NCBI GenBank assembly: GCA_021824055.1
Contig: JAKALV010000056.1
Location: 1-14,370, forward strand
Direction: 5' to 3'
Origin: Acidobacteriota bacterium
Lineage (GTDB): Bacteria > Acidobacteriota > Vicinamibacteria > Vicinamibacterales > SCN-69-37
Length of the DNA: 14,370 bases
The position numbers and the translations under genes were made by a program. The notes beneath the pieces were generated by a model. It made no database searches and had not been told where the DNA came from. It saw only the letters and a program-made list of their open reading frames with translations. Shown piece after piece: positions 1-6,666 of this stretch (position 1 is its first letter; each line of letters opens with the position of its first letter).

Positions 1-1
1 C

Positions 2-72
2 ACCGTGAAGCACGTGAAGGACAGGCGGGCCTGGTGGAGAACGTTCTTCACGTGCTTCACGATCTTCACGGT
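2..72. repeat. Inverted array of 9-bp GTGAAG/CTTCAC units
   Basis: The left arm (2-19) has two 9-bp units with core GTGAAG preceded by ACC and then CAC. The right arm (43-72) holds three CTTCAC cores. Positions 5-19 and 46-60 are exact reverse complements (15 bp), and 2-10 also pairs perfectly with 64-72. Read on the opposite strand, the three-base spacers of the right arm run ACC, ATC, CAC, AAC. The left arm runs ACC, CAC, GAC, so the right arm carries one extra unit. The central segment is about 20-42. It lies directly upstream of deoB. The arms are seen directly; function is unknown. The upstream gene lies outside the window. Confidence 0.8.
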
Positions 73-99
73 AAGTAGGTCTTGGATCAGGTTTGCCAG

Positions 100-1269
100 A
101 TGATCACACCCACTCGCGCCATCGTCATTGTCATGGACTCGGTCGGCATCGGCGAACTGCCTGACGCCGCACTGTACGGAGACCAGGGCAGCAACACCGT
201 TGGCAATATCCATCGCCAGATTCCGCTCCGGGTACCGACGCTGCGGTCGCTCGGGCTCGCGCGGCTCGTCGACATTGGTCCGGACGCTCCCGCTCCCCGC
301 GGCGCGTGCCTGCGCATGGCCGAACGCTCGGCGGGCAAGGATTCGGTCACCGGCCACTGGGAAATGATGGGGATCGAGCTCGAGAAGGCGTTCCCGACGT
401 TTCCGCATGGGTTTTCCGCCGCCGCCATCGCCGAGTTCGAGCGTCGCATCGGCCGCCGGTCGATCGGCAATGTCGTGGCGTCCGGCACGGCGATCATCGA
501 CAAACTGGGACCGGAGCACATGCGCACCGGCGCGCCGATTGTCTACACATCGGCCGACAGCGTGTTCCAGATTGCGGCGCACGAGGACGTCGTCCCCGTG
601 GCGGAGCTCTATCGCATGTGTGAAGCCGCGTTCGACCTGGTGGGACGCGGCCTCGGTGTGGGCCGGGTGATCGCCCGCCCGTTTGTCGGCCAGCCCGGCC
701 ATTTCACGCGCACCGCCAACCGGCGCGACTACGCCCTGCAGCCGTTCGGGCCGACGCTGCTCGATCGACTCCACGAGGCGGGCATGCCGGTCGTCGGAAT
801 CGGCAAGATCGAGGACCTGTTCGCCGGACGGGGTCTGACCAGGGCTGTCCATACCACGAGCGATGATCACGGCATGGACGTCACAACCGCAGAGATGGCC
901 GTGGTCGATCGCGGCCTCATCTTCACCAACCTCGTGGACTTCGACGCGCAGTTCGGTCACCGCAACAACACGGCGGGTTACGCGGCGAACCTCGAGAGAT
1001 TCGACGCGCGTCTGGCGCAGGTGCTGCCCATCCTGCGCGAGACCGACCTTCTGGTCGTCACGGCCGACCATGGCAACGACCCCACCACGCCGAGCACCGA
1101 CCACGCTCGCGAATACGTGCCCGTCCTGATGGCCGGCGCCGCCGTGCGGTCCGGCGTGGAGCTGGGCACCCGTCCGACGTTCGCCGATCTGGGGCAAACG
1201 CTGGCCGATCTGTTCGCGGTGCCGCCGCTCGAACACGGCACCAGCTTTCTTCGGGATATCCTCTCGTGA
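100..1269 (+). CDS. deoB: Phosphopentomutase DeoB
   Basis: Cytosolic phosphopentomutase that interconverts (deoxy)ribose 1-phosphate and 5-phosphate in nucleoside salvage; it belongs to the alkaline-phosphatase-like metalloenzymes. The 389-residue protein is close to the usual length of about 390-400. Expected metal ligands are visible: D13 in the N-terminal MDSVGIGELPDA motif, D282 and H287 in the FDAQFGH segment, D323-H324 in TADHGND, and H335 in STDHAREY. The phosphorylated threonine corresponds to T84 in SVTGHWE. Spacings match those of the characterised Bacillus enzyme. I chose ATG 100, where the family's N-terminus begins; a TTG at 82 in the same frame would add six atypical residues. 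A weak CAGG lies 8 bases upstream. It is followed after 28 bp by the dGTPase-like gene, so the two may form a small nucleotide-metabolism operon. Confidence 0.95.
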   Translation: MITPTRAIVIVMDSVGIGELPDAALYGDQGSNTVGNIHRQIPLRVPTLRSLGLARLVDIGPDAPAPRGACLRMAERSAGKDSVTGHWEMMGIELEKAFPTFPHGFSAAAIAEFERRIGRRSIGNVVASGTAIIDKLGPEHMRTGAPIVYTSADSVFQIAAHEDVVPVAELYRMCEAAFDLVGRGLGVGRVIARPFVGQPGHFTRTANRRDYALQPFGPTLLDRLHEAGMPVVGIGKIEDLFAGRGLTRAVHTTSDDHGMDVTTAEMAVVDRGLIFTNLVDFDAQFGHRNNTAGYAANLERFDARLAQVLPILRETDLLVVTADHGNDPTTPSTDHAREYVPVLMAGAAVRSGVELGTRPTFADLGQTLADLFAVPPLEHGTSFLRDILS

Positions 1270-1297
1270 TGGCGTCCATGCGGAAGGCACGCGCACT

Positions 1298-2329
1298 ATG
1301 ATTCGCGAGGAGTTGGAGGCGCGCGAGCGAGCGCAACTCGCGCCGCAGGCGGCCAAGAGCGCCGACAGCAAAGGCCGCGTGCGGCCCGAGCCGCCGGATC
1401 CGATCCGGCCGGTCTTCCAGCGCGATCGGGACCGCATCATTCACAGCAAGGCGTTCCGCCGGCTGAAGCACAAGACCCAGGTGTTCTTTGCGCCCACGGG
1501 CGACCACTACCGCACGCGCCTGACCCACACGCTCGAGGTGTCGCAGATCGCCCGCAGCATCGCGAAGGTGCTCCGGCTGCACGAGGAGCTCACTGAGGCG
1601 ATCGCGCTTGGCCACGACCTCGGGCATCCGCCATTCGGCCACGCGGGCGAACGCGTGATCGACAAACTGATGCCCGGCGGGTTCAGCCACTACGAGCAGA
1701 GTCTGCGCATCGTCGACGTGCTGGAGCACGGCCGCCAGGGACTGAACCTGACCTGGGAAGTGCGCGACGGCATCGCGCGGCACTCCAAGGGCAAACACGG
1801 GCTGCCGGTTGGGGCGCCGCCGGAACACCGCGCCAGCACCATGGAAGGCCAGATTACGCGCGTCGCCGACATCGTGGCCTACGTGAACCACGACATCGAC
1901 GATGCGGTCCGCGCGGGCATTCTGAGCGAGGGCGACCTGCCGACGGGCGCGGTGGCCGTGCTTGGCGCCACGTCCTCGCTGCGGATCAACACGATGGTTA
2001 CGGATGCGGTCCGAGAGACGCTGGCGGGCGGGTTGACCGAGGTCCGCATGAGCGAGCCGGTGCTGCAGGCCACGTTGGCGCTTCGGAGCTACTTGTTCGA
2101 GGCCGTCTACGAGAACCCGCGGGCGACGTCGGAGTTTGAGAAGGCCTCGGGCATCCTGGGGGGCCTCTGGGAGAAGGTCCGGCAGCGCCCGGAGCAGTAC
2201 CTCGATGGAGCCACGATCGAGGCCGAGGGCCTCGATGCGGCCGCCCGGGACTTCCTGGCCGGGATGACCGATCGCTACGCCGTTTCGCTCTTTGAAGACA
2301 TCTTCGTGCCGCGGAGCTGGAGCGTTTAG
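1298..2329 (+). CDS. dgt: dGTPase-like HD-domain triphosphohydrolase
   Basis: Deoxyguanosinetriphosphate triphosphohydrolase-like protein: this family cleaves dNTPs to deoxynucleoside plus tripolyphosphate and tunes dNTP pools. The HD-domain metal set is clear: H77 in RLTHTLEV, H106-D107 in GHDLGHPPFGHAGE, and D191 in ADIVAYVNHD. The preceding RDRIIHSKAFRRLKHKTQV block (about residues 44-62) is the family N-terminal signature, and the C-terminus has the usual short aromatic tail. At 343 residues it matches the shorter dGTPase-like branch rather than E. coli Dgt (about 500), so true substrate preference may be broader than dGTP. ATG 1298 follows a GGAAGG about 10 bases upstream. The stop codon lies within a small hairpin (2312-2318 with 2328-2334), and a larger inverted repeat follows. 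Confidence 0.9.
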   Translation: MIREELEARERAQLAPQAAKSADSKGRVRPEPPDPIRPVFQRDRDRIIHSKAFRRLKHKTQVFFAPTGDHYRTRLTHTLEVSQIARSIAKVLRLHEELTEAIALGHDLGHPPFGHAGERVIDKLMPGGFSHYEQSLRIVDVLEHGRQGLNLTWEVRDGIARHSKGKHGLPVGAPPEHRASTMEGQITRVADIVAYVNHDIDDAVRAGILSEGDLPTGAVAVLGATSSLRINTMVTDAVRETLAGGLTEVRMSEPVLQATLALRSYLFEAVYENPRATSEFEKASGILGGLWEKVRQRPEQYLDGATIEAEGLDAAARDFLAGMTDRYAVSLFEDIFVPRSWSV

Positions 2330-2339
2330 CTCCGTCGCC

Positions 2340-2423
2340 GGTTAAAGGGGCAAAGAGACAAAGCGGCAAAGGGGCAATGAAGGTCTTCATGCCTCTTTGG
2401 CCCTTTGCCCCTTTGTCTCTTTT
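2340..2423. repeat. Inverted array of 8-bp NNNCAAAG units
   Basis: The left arm (2340-2379) is five 8-bp units of form NNNCAAAG (the first is GGTTAAAG, the last GGGCAATG). The right arm (2392-2423) is four units of the complementary form, CTTTG-rich. Positions 2352-2363 pair perfectly with 2411-2422. After one mismatch, 2365-2373 pairs with 2401-2409. The apex ATGAAG/CTTCAT (2377-2382 with 2385-2390) closes a second small stem. It fills most of the gap between the dGTPase gene and yceD, with the same architecture as the arrays at 2-72, 6551-6666 and 12313-12550 but a different unit. Confidence 0.85.
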
Positions 2424-2424
2424 T
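2352..2424 (+). terminator. Possible intrinsic terminator formed by the repeat
   Basis: When transcribed, the 8-bp-unit array gives a long, slightly mismatched stem whose 3' arm runs straight into five T residues (2420-2424). This stem plus U-tract could end transcription after the dGTPase gene. The stem is much longer than a typical terminator, and its lower part is A/U-rich and overlaps the T-tract, so efficiency is uncertain. Inference from structure only. Confidence 0.4.
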
Positions 2425-2438
2425 CCGTATTTGTTTGA

Positions 2439-2444
2439 TAGGAT
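2439..2444 (+). promoter_or_regulatory. Weak -10-like element upstream of yceD-rpmF-plsX
   Basis: The hexamer TAGGAT sits in the only A/T-rich stretch between the terminator-like array and yceD. The best -35-like match upstream (TTGTCT, 2413-2418) is 20 bases away, longer than the preferred 17, so support is weak. A start here would give a leader of about 35 nt containing the hairpin at 2457-2473. Confidence 0.25.
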
Positions 2445-2456
2445 TGATGTTTGCGT

Positions 2457-2473
2457 CCGGGCTCGAAGCCCGG
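2457..2473. repeat. Small GC-rich hairpin just before yceD
   Basis: CCGGGCT and AGCCCGG are perfect 7-bp arms around a 3-base loop, ending 10 bases before the yceD ATG. No Shine-Dalgarno sequence is seen between the hairpin and the start. It resembles in style the four hairpins before acpP at 4955-5037, especially the GGCCGGG type. Its role is unknown. Confidence 0.6.
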
Positions 2474-2483
2474 GCAATCAGCC

Positions 2484-3062
2484 ATGCGGTTTGACCTGAG
2501 CCGGTTCAAGAGCGGCACCGATCGGATTGACCGGACGTACGAGCCCGGAGTGTTTGCATCCGCAACGGCGGATACGGACGACTTTCGCGTGGCCGAGCCG
2601 GTGCATCTGACGTTGGACGTCAAGAAGAACGGCAACCGCGTGGCCATGACGGGCCGCGTGACGACGGTGCTGGAGGTGGCCTGCAGCCGGTGTCTCGAGC
2701 CCTATCGGGTGCCGGTGGATGCGCGGGTCGACCTGACGTTCTATCCGGCCACCGATCCGCTGGCCACGGCCAAGCCGGCGCGCACGTCGCCCAAGGGCGA
2801 TGACGACGGCGGCGACGAGGTGAAGGAAGACGATCTCGGTGTGTCGTTCTACTCGGACGACTTCATCGATCTCGGGCAGATCATGCGGGAGCAGTTTTAT
2901 CTGGCCCTGCCGATGAAGCCGCTGTGCGCCGACGACTGCAAGGGGTTGTGTCCGGTCTGCGGGATCAATCGCAACCGGGAGGCATGTTCGTGCGCATCGA
3001 CATGGGTCGATCCACGGTTTGATGCTCTGCGGAAACTCACGAAGAACGATCTGGGGAAGTAA
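2484..3062 (+). CDS. yceD: YceD family protein (DUF177)
   Basis: DUF177/YceD family protein, almost always encoded directly before rpmF; the family is implicated in 23S rRNA/large-subunit accumulation, but its biochemistry is not settled. The 193 residues include the expected first cysteine pair C67-x-x-C70 in CSRCLEPY, followed by the beta-rich core, and a C-terminal cluster C148, C152, C156, C159 in a CADDCKGLCPVCG stretch. That cluster may bind zinc, as in many non-enterobacterial members. A charged Gly/Asp linker lies at about residues 103-115. The ATG at 2484 begins the characteristic MRFDLSRF; a TTG at 2451 in frame would translate through the upstream hairpin and is unlikely. The stop is followed 2 bases later by rpmF. 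Confidence 0.9.
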   Translation: MRFDLSRFKSGTDRIDRTYEPGVFASATADTDDFRVAEPVHLTLDVKKNGNRVAMTGRVTTVLEVACSRCLEPYRVPVDARVDLTFYPATDPLATAKPARTSPKGDDDGGDEVKEDDLGVSFYSDDFIDLGQIMREQFYLALPMKPLCADDCKGLCPVCGINRNREACSCASTWVDPRFDALRKLTKNDLGK

Positions 3063-3064
3063 CG

Positions 3065-3247
3065 ATGCCGAATCCAAAGCGACGCCATTCCAAGTCCCGC
3101 ACCGCCAAGCGCCGCACGCACGATGCGCTGAAGCCGCGCACGCTCAGCGTGTGCCCGCAGTGTCAGGAGCCGAAGCCACCGCACATGGTGTGCAAGCACT
3201 GCGGCTACTACAACACCCGTCAGGTCCGCGCCGTCTCGGAAGAATAG
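3065..3247 (+). CDS. rpmF: 50S ribosomal protein L32
   Basis: Large-subunit ribosomal protein L32. The 60-residue length and the MPNPKRRHSKSRTAKRRTHD basic N-terminus are diagnostic. Two cysteine pairs, CPQC (about 30-33) and CKHC (about 43-46), mark the zinc-ribbon form, followed by the conserved GYYNTRQV. The GGGGAAG at the end of yceD serves as ribosome binding site, and the gene begins 2 bases after the yceD stop. The tight yceD-rpmF-plsX order is widely conserved and suggests one transcript linking ribosome and lipid synthesis. Confidence 0.97.
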   Translation: MPNPKRRHSKSRTAKRRTHDALKPRTLSVCPQCQEPKPPHMVCKHCGYYNTRQVRAVSEE

Positions 3248-3253
3248 TCCGGC

Positions 3254-4186
3254 GTGATCGCCGTCGATGGCCTCGGTGGGGATGACGCCCCGCGCGTTGT
3301 GGTTGAAGGCGCGGTTGAAGCGGTTCGATCCGGTCTGGCGGTCGTGCTGGTGGGGCCGGCCGACAGGCTGCGCGAAGAACTGTCGCGTGCCGGCGGCCGC
3401 GACCTGGCCAACCTGACAATTGAGGATGCGCCCGAAGGCGTCGCGATGGACGAGGCGCCGCTCGCCGCGCTCCGCCGCAAGCCGCGCGCCTCGATTCGCG
3501 TGGCCTGCGAGCTGGCCGCGTCGGGAGCCGCGGCCGGCGTCTATAGCGCGGGCCACACCGGGGCCTCGTTGCTCGCGGCGCACGCCGCGTTTGGACTGTT
3601 GCCGGGCGTGGAGCGTCCCGCGCTGGCGGTCGTGGTGCCGACACGACGCGGGTCGGCGGTGCTGCTCGATGCCGGCGCCAACGCGGACTGCCGGGCGTCG
3701 CATCTCGCGCAGTTCGGTGTGATGGGCGCCGCCTACGCTCGCGTGCTGCTCGAGGGGCCGGAGCCACGGGTGGGCCTGCTCTCGATTGGCGAAGAGGCGG
3801 GCAAGGGGAATGAACTGACCAAGGACGCCCACGCGGCGCTTGCGGCGATGCCGATCAACTTCATCGGCAACATCGACGCGGCGCAGTGGTTTCACGGCGA
3901 CGCCGAAGTGGTGGTGTGCGACGGGTTCACCGGCAACATCGCCCTGAAAGTGGGCGAGGGTGTCGTCGACCTGGTGGCGCCGATGCTGACCGACGAGGCG
4001 CGCAAGCGCCTGCACTATGCCGAGTCGGGCGGCGCGCCGCTGATCGGCGTGAACGGGTTGCTGGTGGTGGGCCACGGCCGGTCCACGGCGCGGGCGATTG
4101 CCAACGGCATCGCCATGACGGCGCGGCTGGCGCAGGGCGGTGTCGTGACGCAAGTTGCGGAAGCCGTCAGCCGTGTGCTGAAGTAG
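3254..4186 (+). CDS. plsX: Phosphate acyltransferase PlsX
   Basis: Makes acyl-phosphate from acyl-ACP and inorganic phosphate, the first step of PlsX/PlsY phospholipid synthesis; a peripheral membrane enzyme. At 310 residues it is slightly shorter than usual (about 330-350). Family signatures include the N-terminal VDGLGGDDAP (4-13), YSAGHTGASLLAA, LLDAGAN, LLSIGEEAGKGNEL and the C-terminal CDGFTGNIALKVGEG. The first motif is normally D-A-M-G-G-D-H-A-P; here His is replaced by Asp (D11), a small oddity. GTG 3254 is chosen because it opens the conserved MIAVDG start, 6 bases after rpmF; no strong ribosome binding site is seen, so translation may be coupled. The next gene is fabG, not fabH. Confidence 0.95.
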   Translation: MIAVDGLGGDDAPRVVVEGAVEAVRSGLAVVLVGPADRLREELSRAGGRDLANLTIEDAPEGVAMDEAPLAALRRKPRASIRVACELAASGAAAGVYSAGHTGASLLAAHAAFGLLPGVERPALAVVVPTRRGSAVLLDAGANADCRASHLAQFGVMGAAYARVLLEGPEPRVGLLSIGEEAGKGNELTKDAHAALAAMPINFIGNIDAAQWFHGDAEVVVCDGFTGNIALKVGEGVVDLVAPMLTDEARKRLHYAESGGAPLIGVNGLLVVGHGRSTARAIANGIAMTARLAQGGVVTQVAEAVSRVLK

Positions 4187-4199
4187 ACGGAGTTTGATG

Positions 4200-4940
4200 A
4201 TGCTGAAGCTTGAGGGCCGGGTGGCCCTCGTCACGGGCGCGTCGCGGGGGATTGGGCGCGCCATTGCCGTCCGCCTGGCGGCGCAGGGGGCCGTGGTCAT
4301 CGCCGGCGCGCGCGGCACGAACGCGCAGGCGACGGTCGACGAGATCGCCGCCGCCGGCGGCCGCGCCACCGCGCACGCGCTGGACATCACGGATGCCGCC
4401 TCGGTGGAGGCCGTCGTGGCCGCCACGCTGGCCGCGCATCAGCGCATCGACATTCTCGTCAACAACGCCGGCATTGCCAAAGACCAGCTCATGCTGCGCA
4501 TGAAGCGCGACGACTGGGACGCCGTGCTCAACACGAATCTCACCGGCGCCTACACCTGCGTGCAGGCGGTGCTGAAGACGATGGTCAAGCAGCGCGCGGG
4601 GCGGATTATCAGCATCACGTCGGTGGTCGGGCAGGCGGGCAACGCCGGCCAGGTGAACTACGCGGCGTCGAAGGCCGGCCTGATCGGTTTCACGAAGGCG
4701 CTCGCGCTCGAAGTGGCGTCGCGCGGGATCACGGTGAACGCCGTGGCGCCCGGATTGATCGACACCGACATGACGAAGGGCATTTCCGAAGGCGCGCACG
4801 AGGAGTGGGCGGCGAAGATTCCGCTCAAGCGCCTGGGGACGCCGGACGACATCGCGTCCGCGGTAACGTTTCTCGCCTCGGACGAAGCATCGTATATTAC
4901 GGGGCAGGTTCTCGCCGTCAACGGCGGGATGTACTTATAG
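4200..4940 (+). CDS. fabG: 3-oxoacyl-ACP reductase FabG
   Basis: NADPH-dependent beta-ketoacyl-ACP reductase of type II fatty-acid synthesis; short-chain dehydrogenase/reductase fold. Cofactor motif TGASRGIG spans 12-19 and LVNNAG is present near residue 90. The catalytic S141, Y154 and K158 are at the expected spacing (YxxxK). C-terminal ITGQVLAVNGGMYL is typical, and the 246 residues are standard length. Three in-frame starts overlap (TTG 4194, ATG 4197, ATG 4200); GGAG at 4189-4192 is best placed for ATG 4200 (7-base spacing). It lies 13 bp after plsX, directly upstream of the hairpin-rich gap before acpP. The motifs and the acpP-fabF context make FabG much more likely than another SDR. 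Confidence 0.93.
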   Translation: MLKLEGRVALVTGASRGIGRAIAVRLAAQGAVVIAGARGTNAQATVDEIAAAGGRATAHALDITDAASVEAVVAATLAAHQRIDILVNNAGIAKDQLMLRMKRDDWDAVLNTNLTGAYTCVQAVLKTMVKQRAGRIISITSVVGQAGNAGQVNYAASKAGLIGFTKALALEVASRGITVNAVAPGLIDTDMTKGISEGAHEEWAAKIPLKRLGTPDDIASAVTFLASDEASYITGQVLAVNGGMYL

Positions 4941-4954
4941 GTGATCCGTTTGAA

Positions 4955-5037
4955 GGGCAGACGCCCAGGGCCGAGCGTTGGCTCGGTACGTAGGGCCGAA
5001 CTTCAGTTCGGCCATCAGGCCGGGTTTGGACCCGGCC
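4955..5037. repeat. Four consecutive small hairpins with 4-base loops
   Basis: Four perfect hairpins follow one another in the fabG-acpP gap: GGGC/GCCC (4955-4966, loop AGAC), CCGAGC/GCTCGG (4971-4986, loop GTTG), GGCCGAAC/GTTCGGCC (4994-5013, loop TTCA) and GGCCGGGT/ACCCGGCC (5018-5037, loop TTGG). Centres of the last three are 24-25 bases apart. Stem length grows toward acpP, and the run ends 5 bases before the acpP ribosome binding site. All arms are visible base by base. REP-like extragenic palindromes or mRNA-stabilising stems are possible roles. Confidence 0.85.
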
Positions 5038-5052
5038 ACATTGGAGGCAGGA

Positions 5053-5292
5053 ATGGCAGTAGCAGATCAGGTCAAGAAGATCATCGTCGAACAGCTGGGT
5101 GTCGATGAAGATGAAGTGACCCCGGATGCGTCGTTTGTCGACGACCTCGGCGCCGATTCGCTCGACACGGTCGAGCTGGTCATGGCCTTCGAGGAGGAGT
5201 TTGGCATCGAGATTCCGGACGAGGACGCCGAGAAGATCACGCGCGTGAAGGAAGCCGTCAATTACATCGAAGGCCACGCGAAGAAGAAGTAA
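5053..5292 (+). CDS. acpP: Acyl carrier protein
   Basis: Small acidic carrier that holds growing acyl chains on a 4'-phosphopantetheine arm during fatty-acid synthesis; cytosolic. The 79 residues have the exact ACP core DDLGADSLDTVELVMAFEEE, with the attachment serine at S36 in DSL, and the conserved IPDEDAEKI helix. The final residues HAKKK are unusually basic for an otherwise acidic protein. Start ATG 5053 is fixed by a strong GGAGG at 5043-5047 with a 5-base spacer; an upstream in-frame start at 4978 would translate two hairpins and is rejected. It lies between fabG and fabF as in most bacteria. Confidence 0.98.
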   Translation: MAVADQVKKIIVEQLGVDEDEVTPDASFVDDLGADSLDTVELVMAFEEEFGIEIPDEDAEKITRVKEAVNYIEGHAKKK

Positions 5293-5313
5293 CAGCCCCG
5301 TCTGGGAGGCAGC

Positions 5314-6552
5314 TTGACAAGGCGAGTAGTCGTAACCGGTGTCGGACTGGTGTCTTCGGTCGGCATCGGCACCGAGGCAACCTGGCGGGCGCTCTGCGCC
5401 GGCCAGAGCGGCATTGCACCGATCACGCACTTCGACGCGTCGGCGTTTTCGACGCGCATCGCCGGTGAAGTGAAGGGCTTCGACCCGTTGCAGTTCCTGG
5501 AAAAGAAGGAAGTCAAGAAGATGGACACCTTCATCCAGTTCGCGCTGGCCGCGGCGACGTTCGCGATGAATGATGCCCGGCTCACCGTCACGCCGGAGAT
5601 TGCGGACGAAGTCGGGGTGTTCATCGCGTCGGGCATCGGCGGATTCGCCACGATCGAGCGCGAGCACATCGAGCTCATCAACGGCGGCCCGCGGCGCATC
5701 TCGCCCTTTTTCATCCCGGCATCGATCATCAACCTGGCGGCCGGCCACGTGTCGATCCGGTTCGGTGCCAAGGGACCGAATCTGGCGACGTGCACGGCGT
5801 GCACGGCGTCGGCGCATTCGATCGGCGAGTCGTACGAGATCATCCGCCGCGGCGACGCCACGGTGATGATCGCGGGCGGTTCGGAGGCCGCGATCACGCC
5901 GATGAGCGTCGGTGGCTTCGGGGCCATGCGTGCGCTGTCCACCCGCAACGACGAGCCCGCGCGCGCGAGCCGCCCCTTCGACAAGGACCGGGATGGCTTT
6001 GTCATCGGCGAAGGGGCCGGCATTCTCATCCTCGAAGAACTCGAGTTTGCGAAGGCGCGCGGCGCCGAGATCTATGCCGAGGTGGCGGGCTACGGCCTGT
6101 CGGGTGACGCGTACCATCTCACCGGGCAGCCCGCCGACGCGAACGGCGCCGTGCGCTCGATGAAGATGGCGCTACGCAAGGCCGGCGTGTCGCCCGCGCA
6201 GATCAACTACATCAACGCCCACGGCACGTCCACGCCGATCAACGATCCGACGGAAACGCTGGCCGTGCGGACGACGTTCGGCGCGCACGCGCAGGCGCTG
6301 GCGATGTCGTCCACGAAATCGATGACCGGCCATCTGCTGGGCGCGGCCGGCGGCCTCGAAGCCGGCATTGTCGCCATGGCCGTGCGGCACCAGATCGCGC
6401 CGCCCACCATCAACCTGGACCATCCCGATCCGGCGTGCGACCTGGACTACGTGCCGCATACCGCCCGGAAGATGCAGATCGATTACGCGCTGTCGAATTC
6501 ATTCGGCTTTGGCGGTACCAACGGAACATTGTTGCTGAAGAAATACGAGTAG
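5314..6552 (+). CDS. fabF: 3-oxoacyl-ACP synthase II (FabF)
   Basis: Elongating condensing enzyme (KAS II) of type II fatty-acid synthesis: joins malonyl-ACP to acyl-ACP with loss of CO2. At 412 residues it has the family length. The catalytic triad is C163 (TACTAS), H303 (NAHGTST) and H340 (TGHLLGAAGG), with K335 in STKSMTGH; this numbering matches the E. coli enzyme. The glycine-rich C-terminal FGFGGTNGTLLL is intact. The start is TTG 5314, with GGGAGG at 5304-5309. An extra cysteine, C160, sits three residues before the active-site Cys because an exact 9-bp duplication (5791-5799 and 5800-5808) encodes the triplet Cys-Thr-Ala twice. The last two bases of the TAG stop are the first bases of the following repeat array. 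Confidence 0.97.
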   Translation: MTRRVVVTGVGLVSSVGIGTEATWRALCAGQSGIAPITHFDASAFSTRIAGEVKGFDPLQFLEKKEVKKMDTFIQFALAAATFAMNDARLTVTPEIADEVGVFIASGIGGFATIEREHIELINGGPRRISPFFIPASIINLAAGHVSIRFGAKGPNLATCTACTASAHSIGESYEIIRRGDATVMIAGGSEAAITPMSVGGFGAMRALSTRNDEPARASRPFDKDRDGFVIGEGAGILILEELEFAKARGAEIYAEVAGYGLSGDAYHLTGQPADANGAVRSMKMALRKAGVSPAQINYINAHGTSTPINDPTETLAVRTTFGAHAQALAMSSTKSMTGHLLGAAGGLEAGIVAMAVRHQIAPPTINLDHPDPACDLDYVPHTARKMQIDYALSNSFGFGGTNGTLLLKKYE

Positions 6553-6666
6553 TCCAAGGTCCAATGTCCAAGGTCCAAAGTCCGCGGGTAAGGGACAAAA
6601 GGACCAAGAACCCAAAGGACATGGGACTAAAGCGGACCTTGGACATTGGACGTTGGACCTTGGACT
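6551..6666. repeat. Inverted array of 7-bp NGTCCAA units
   Basis: The left arm (6551-6585) is five 7-bp units of form NGTCCAA (the last ends GTCCGC). The right arm (6632-6666) is five reverse-complement units. Position for position, 35 pairs form with only one G-T pair and two mismatches. The variable first base runs A, G, T, G, A in the left arm. In the right arm, read inward on the other strand, it runs A, G, C, T, G. The central 46 bases are rich in GGAC and AAGG words. The array begins inside the fabF stop codon and ends 7 bases before the etfB ATG, so it occupies nearly the whole gap. Confidence 0.9.

Noticed and set aside
2..72. Transposon terminal inverted repeats or remnant element
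   Set aside because: There is no transposase, and the central segment is too short; the arms are tandem units rather than unique ends.
82..99. TTG start for deoB
   Set aside because: It adds six residues not typical of the family, and the spacing to the only AGG is too short; ATG 100 is better.
2897..4426. Long antisense open frame (509 codons) across plsX and neighbours
   Set aside because: It spans parts of five well-supported genes on the other strand, is rich in Arg, His and Ala, and matches no family; a usual shadow in GC-rich DNA.
4978..5052. Upstream start for acpP
   Set aside because: It would translate two perfect hairpins and extend ACP by 25 atypical residues, while a strong GGAGG marks ATG 5053.
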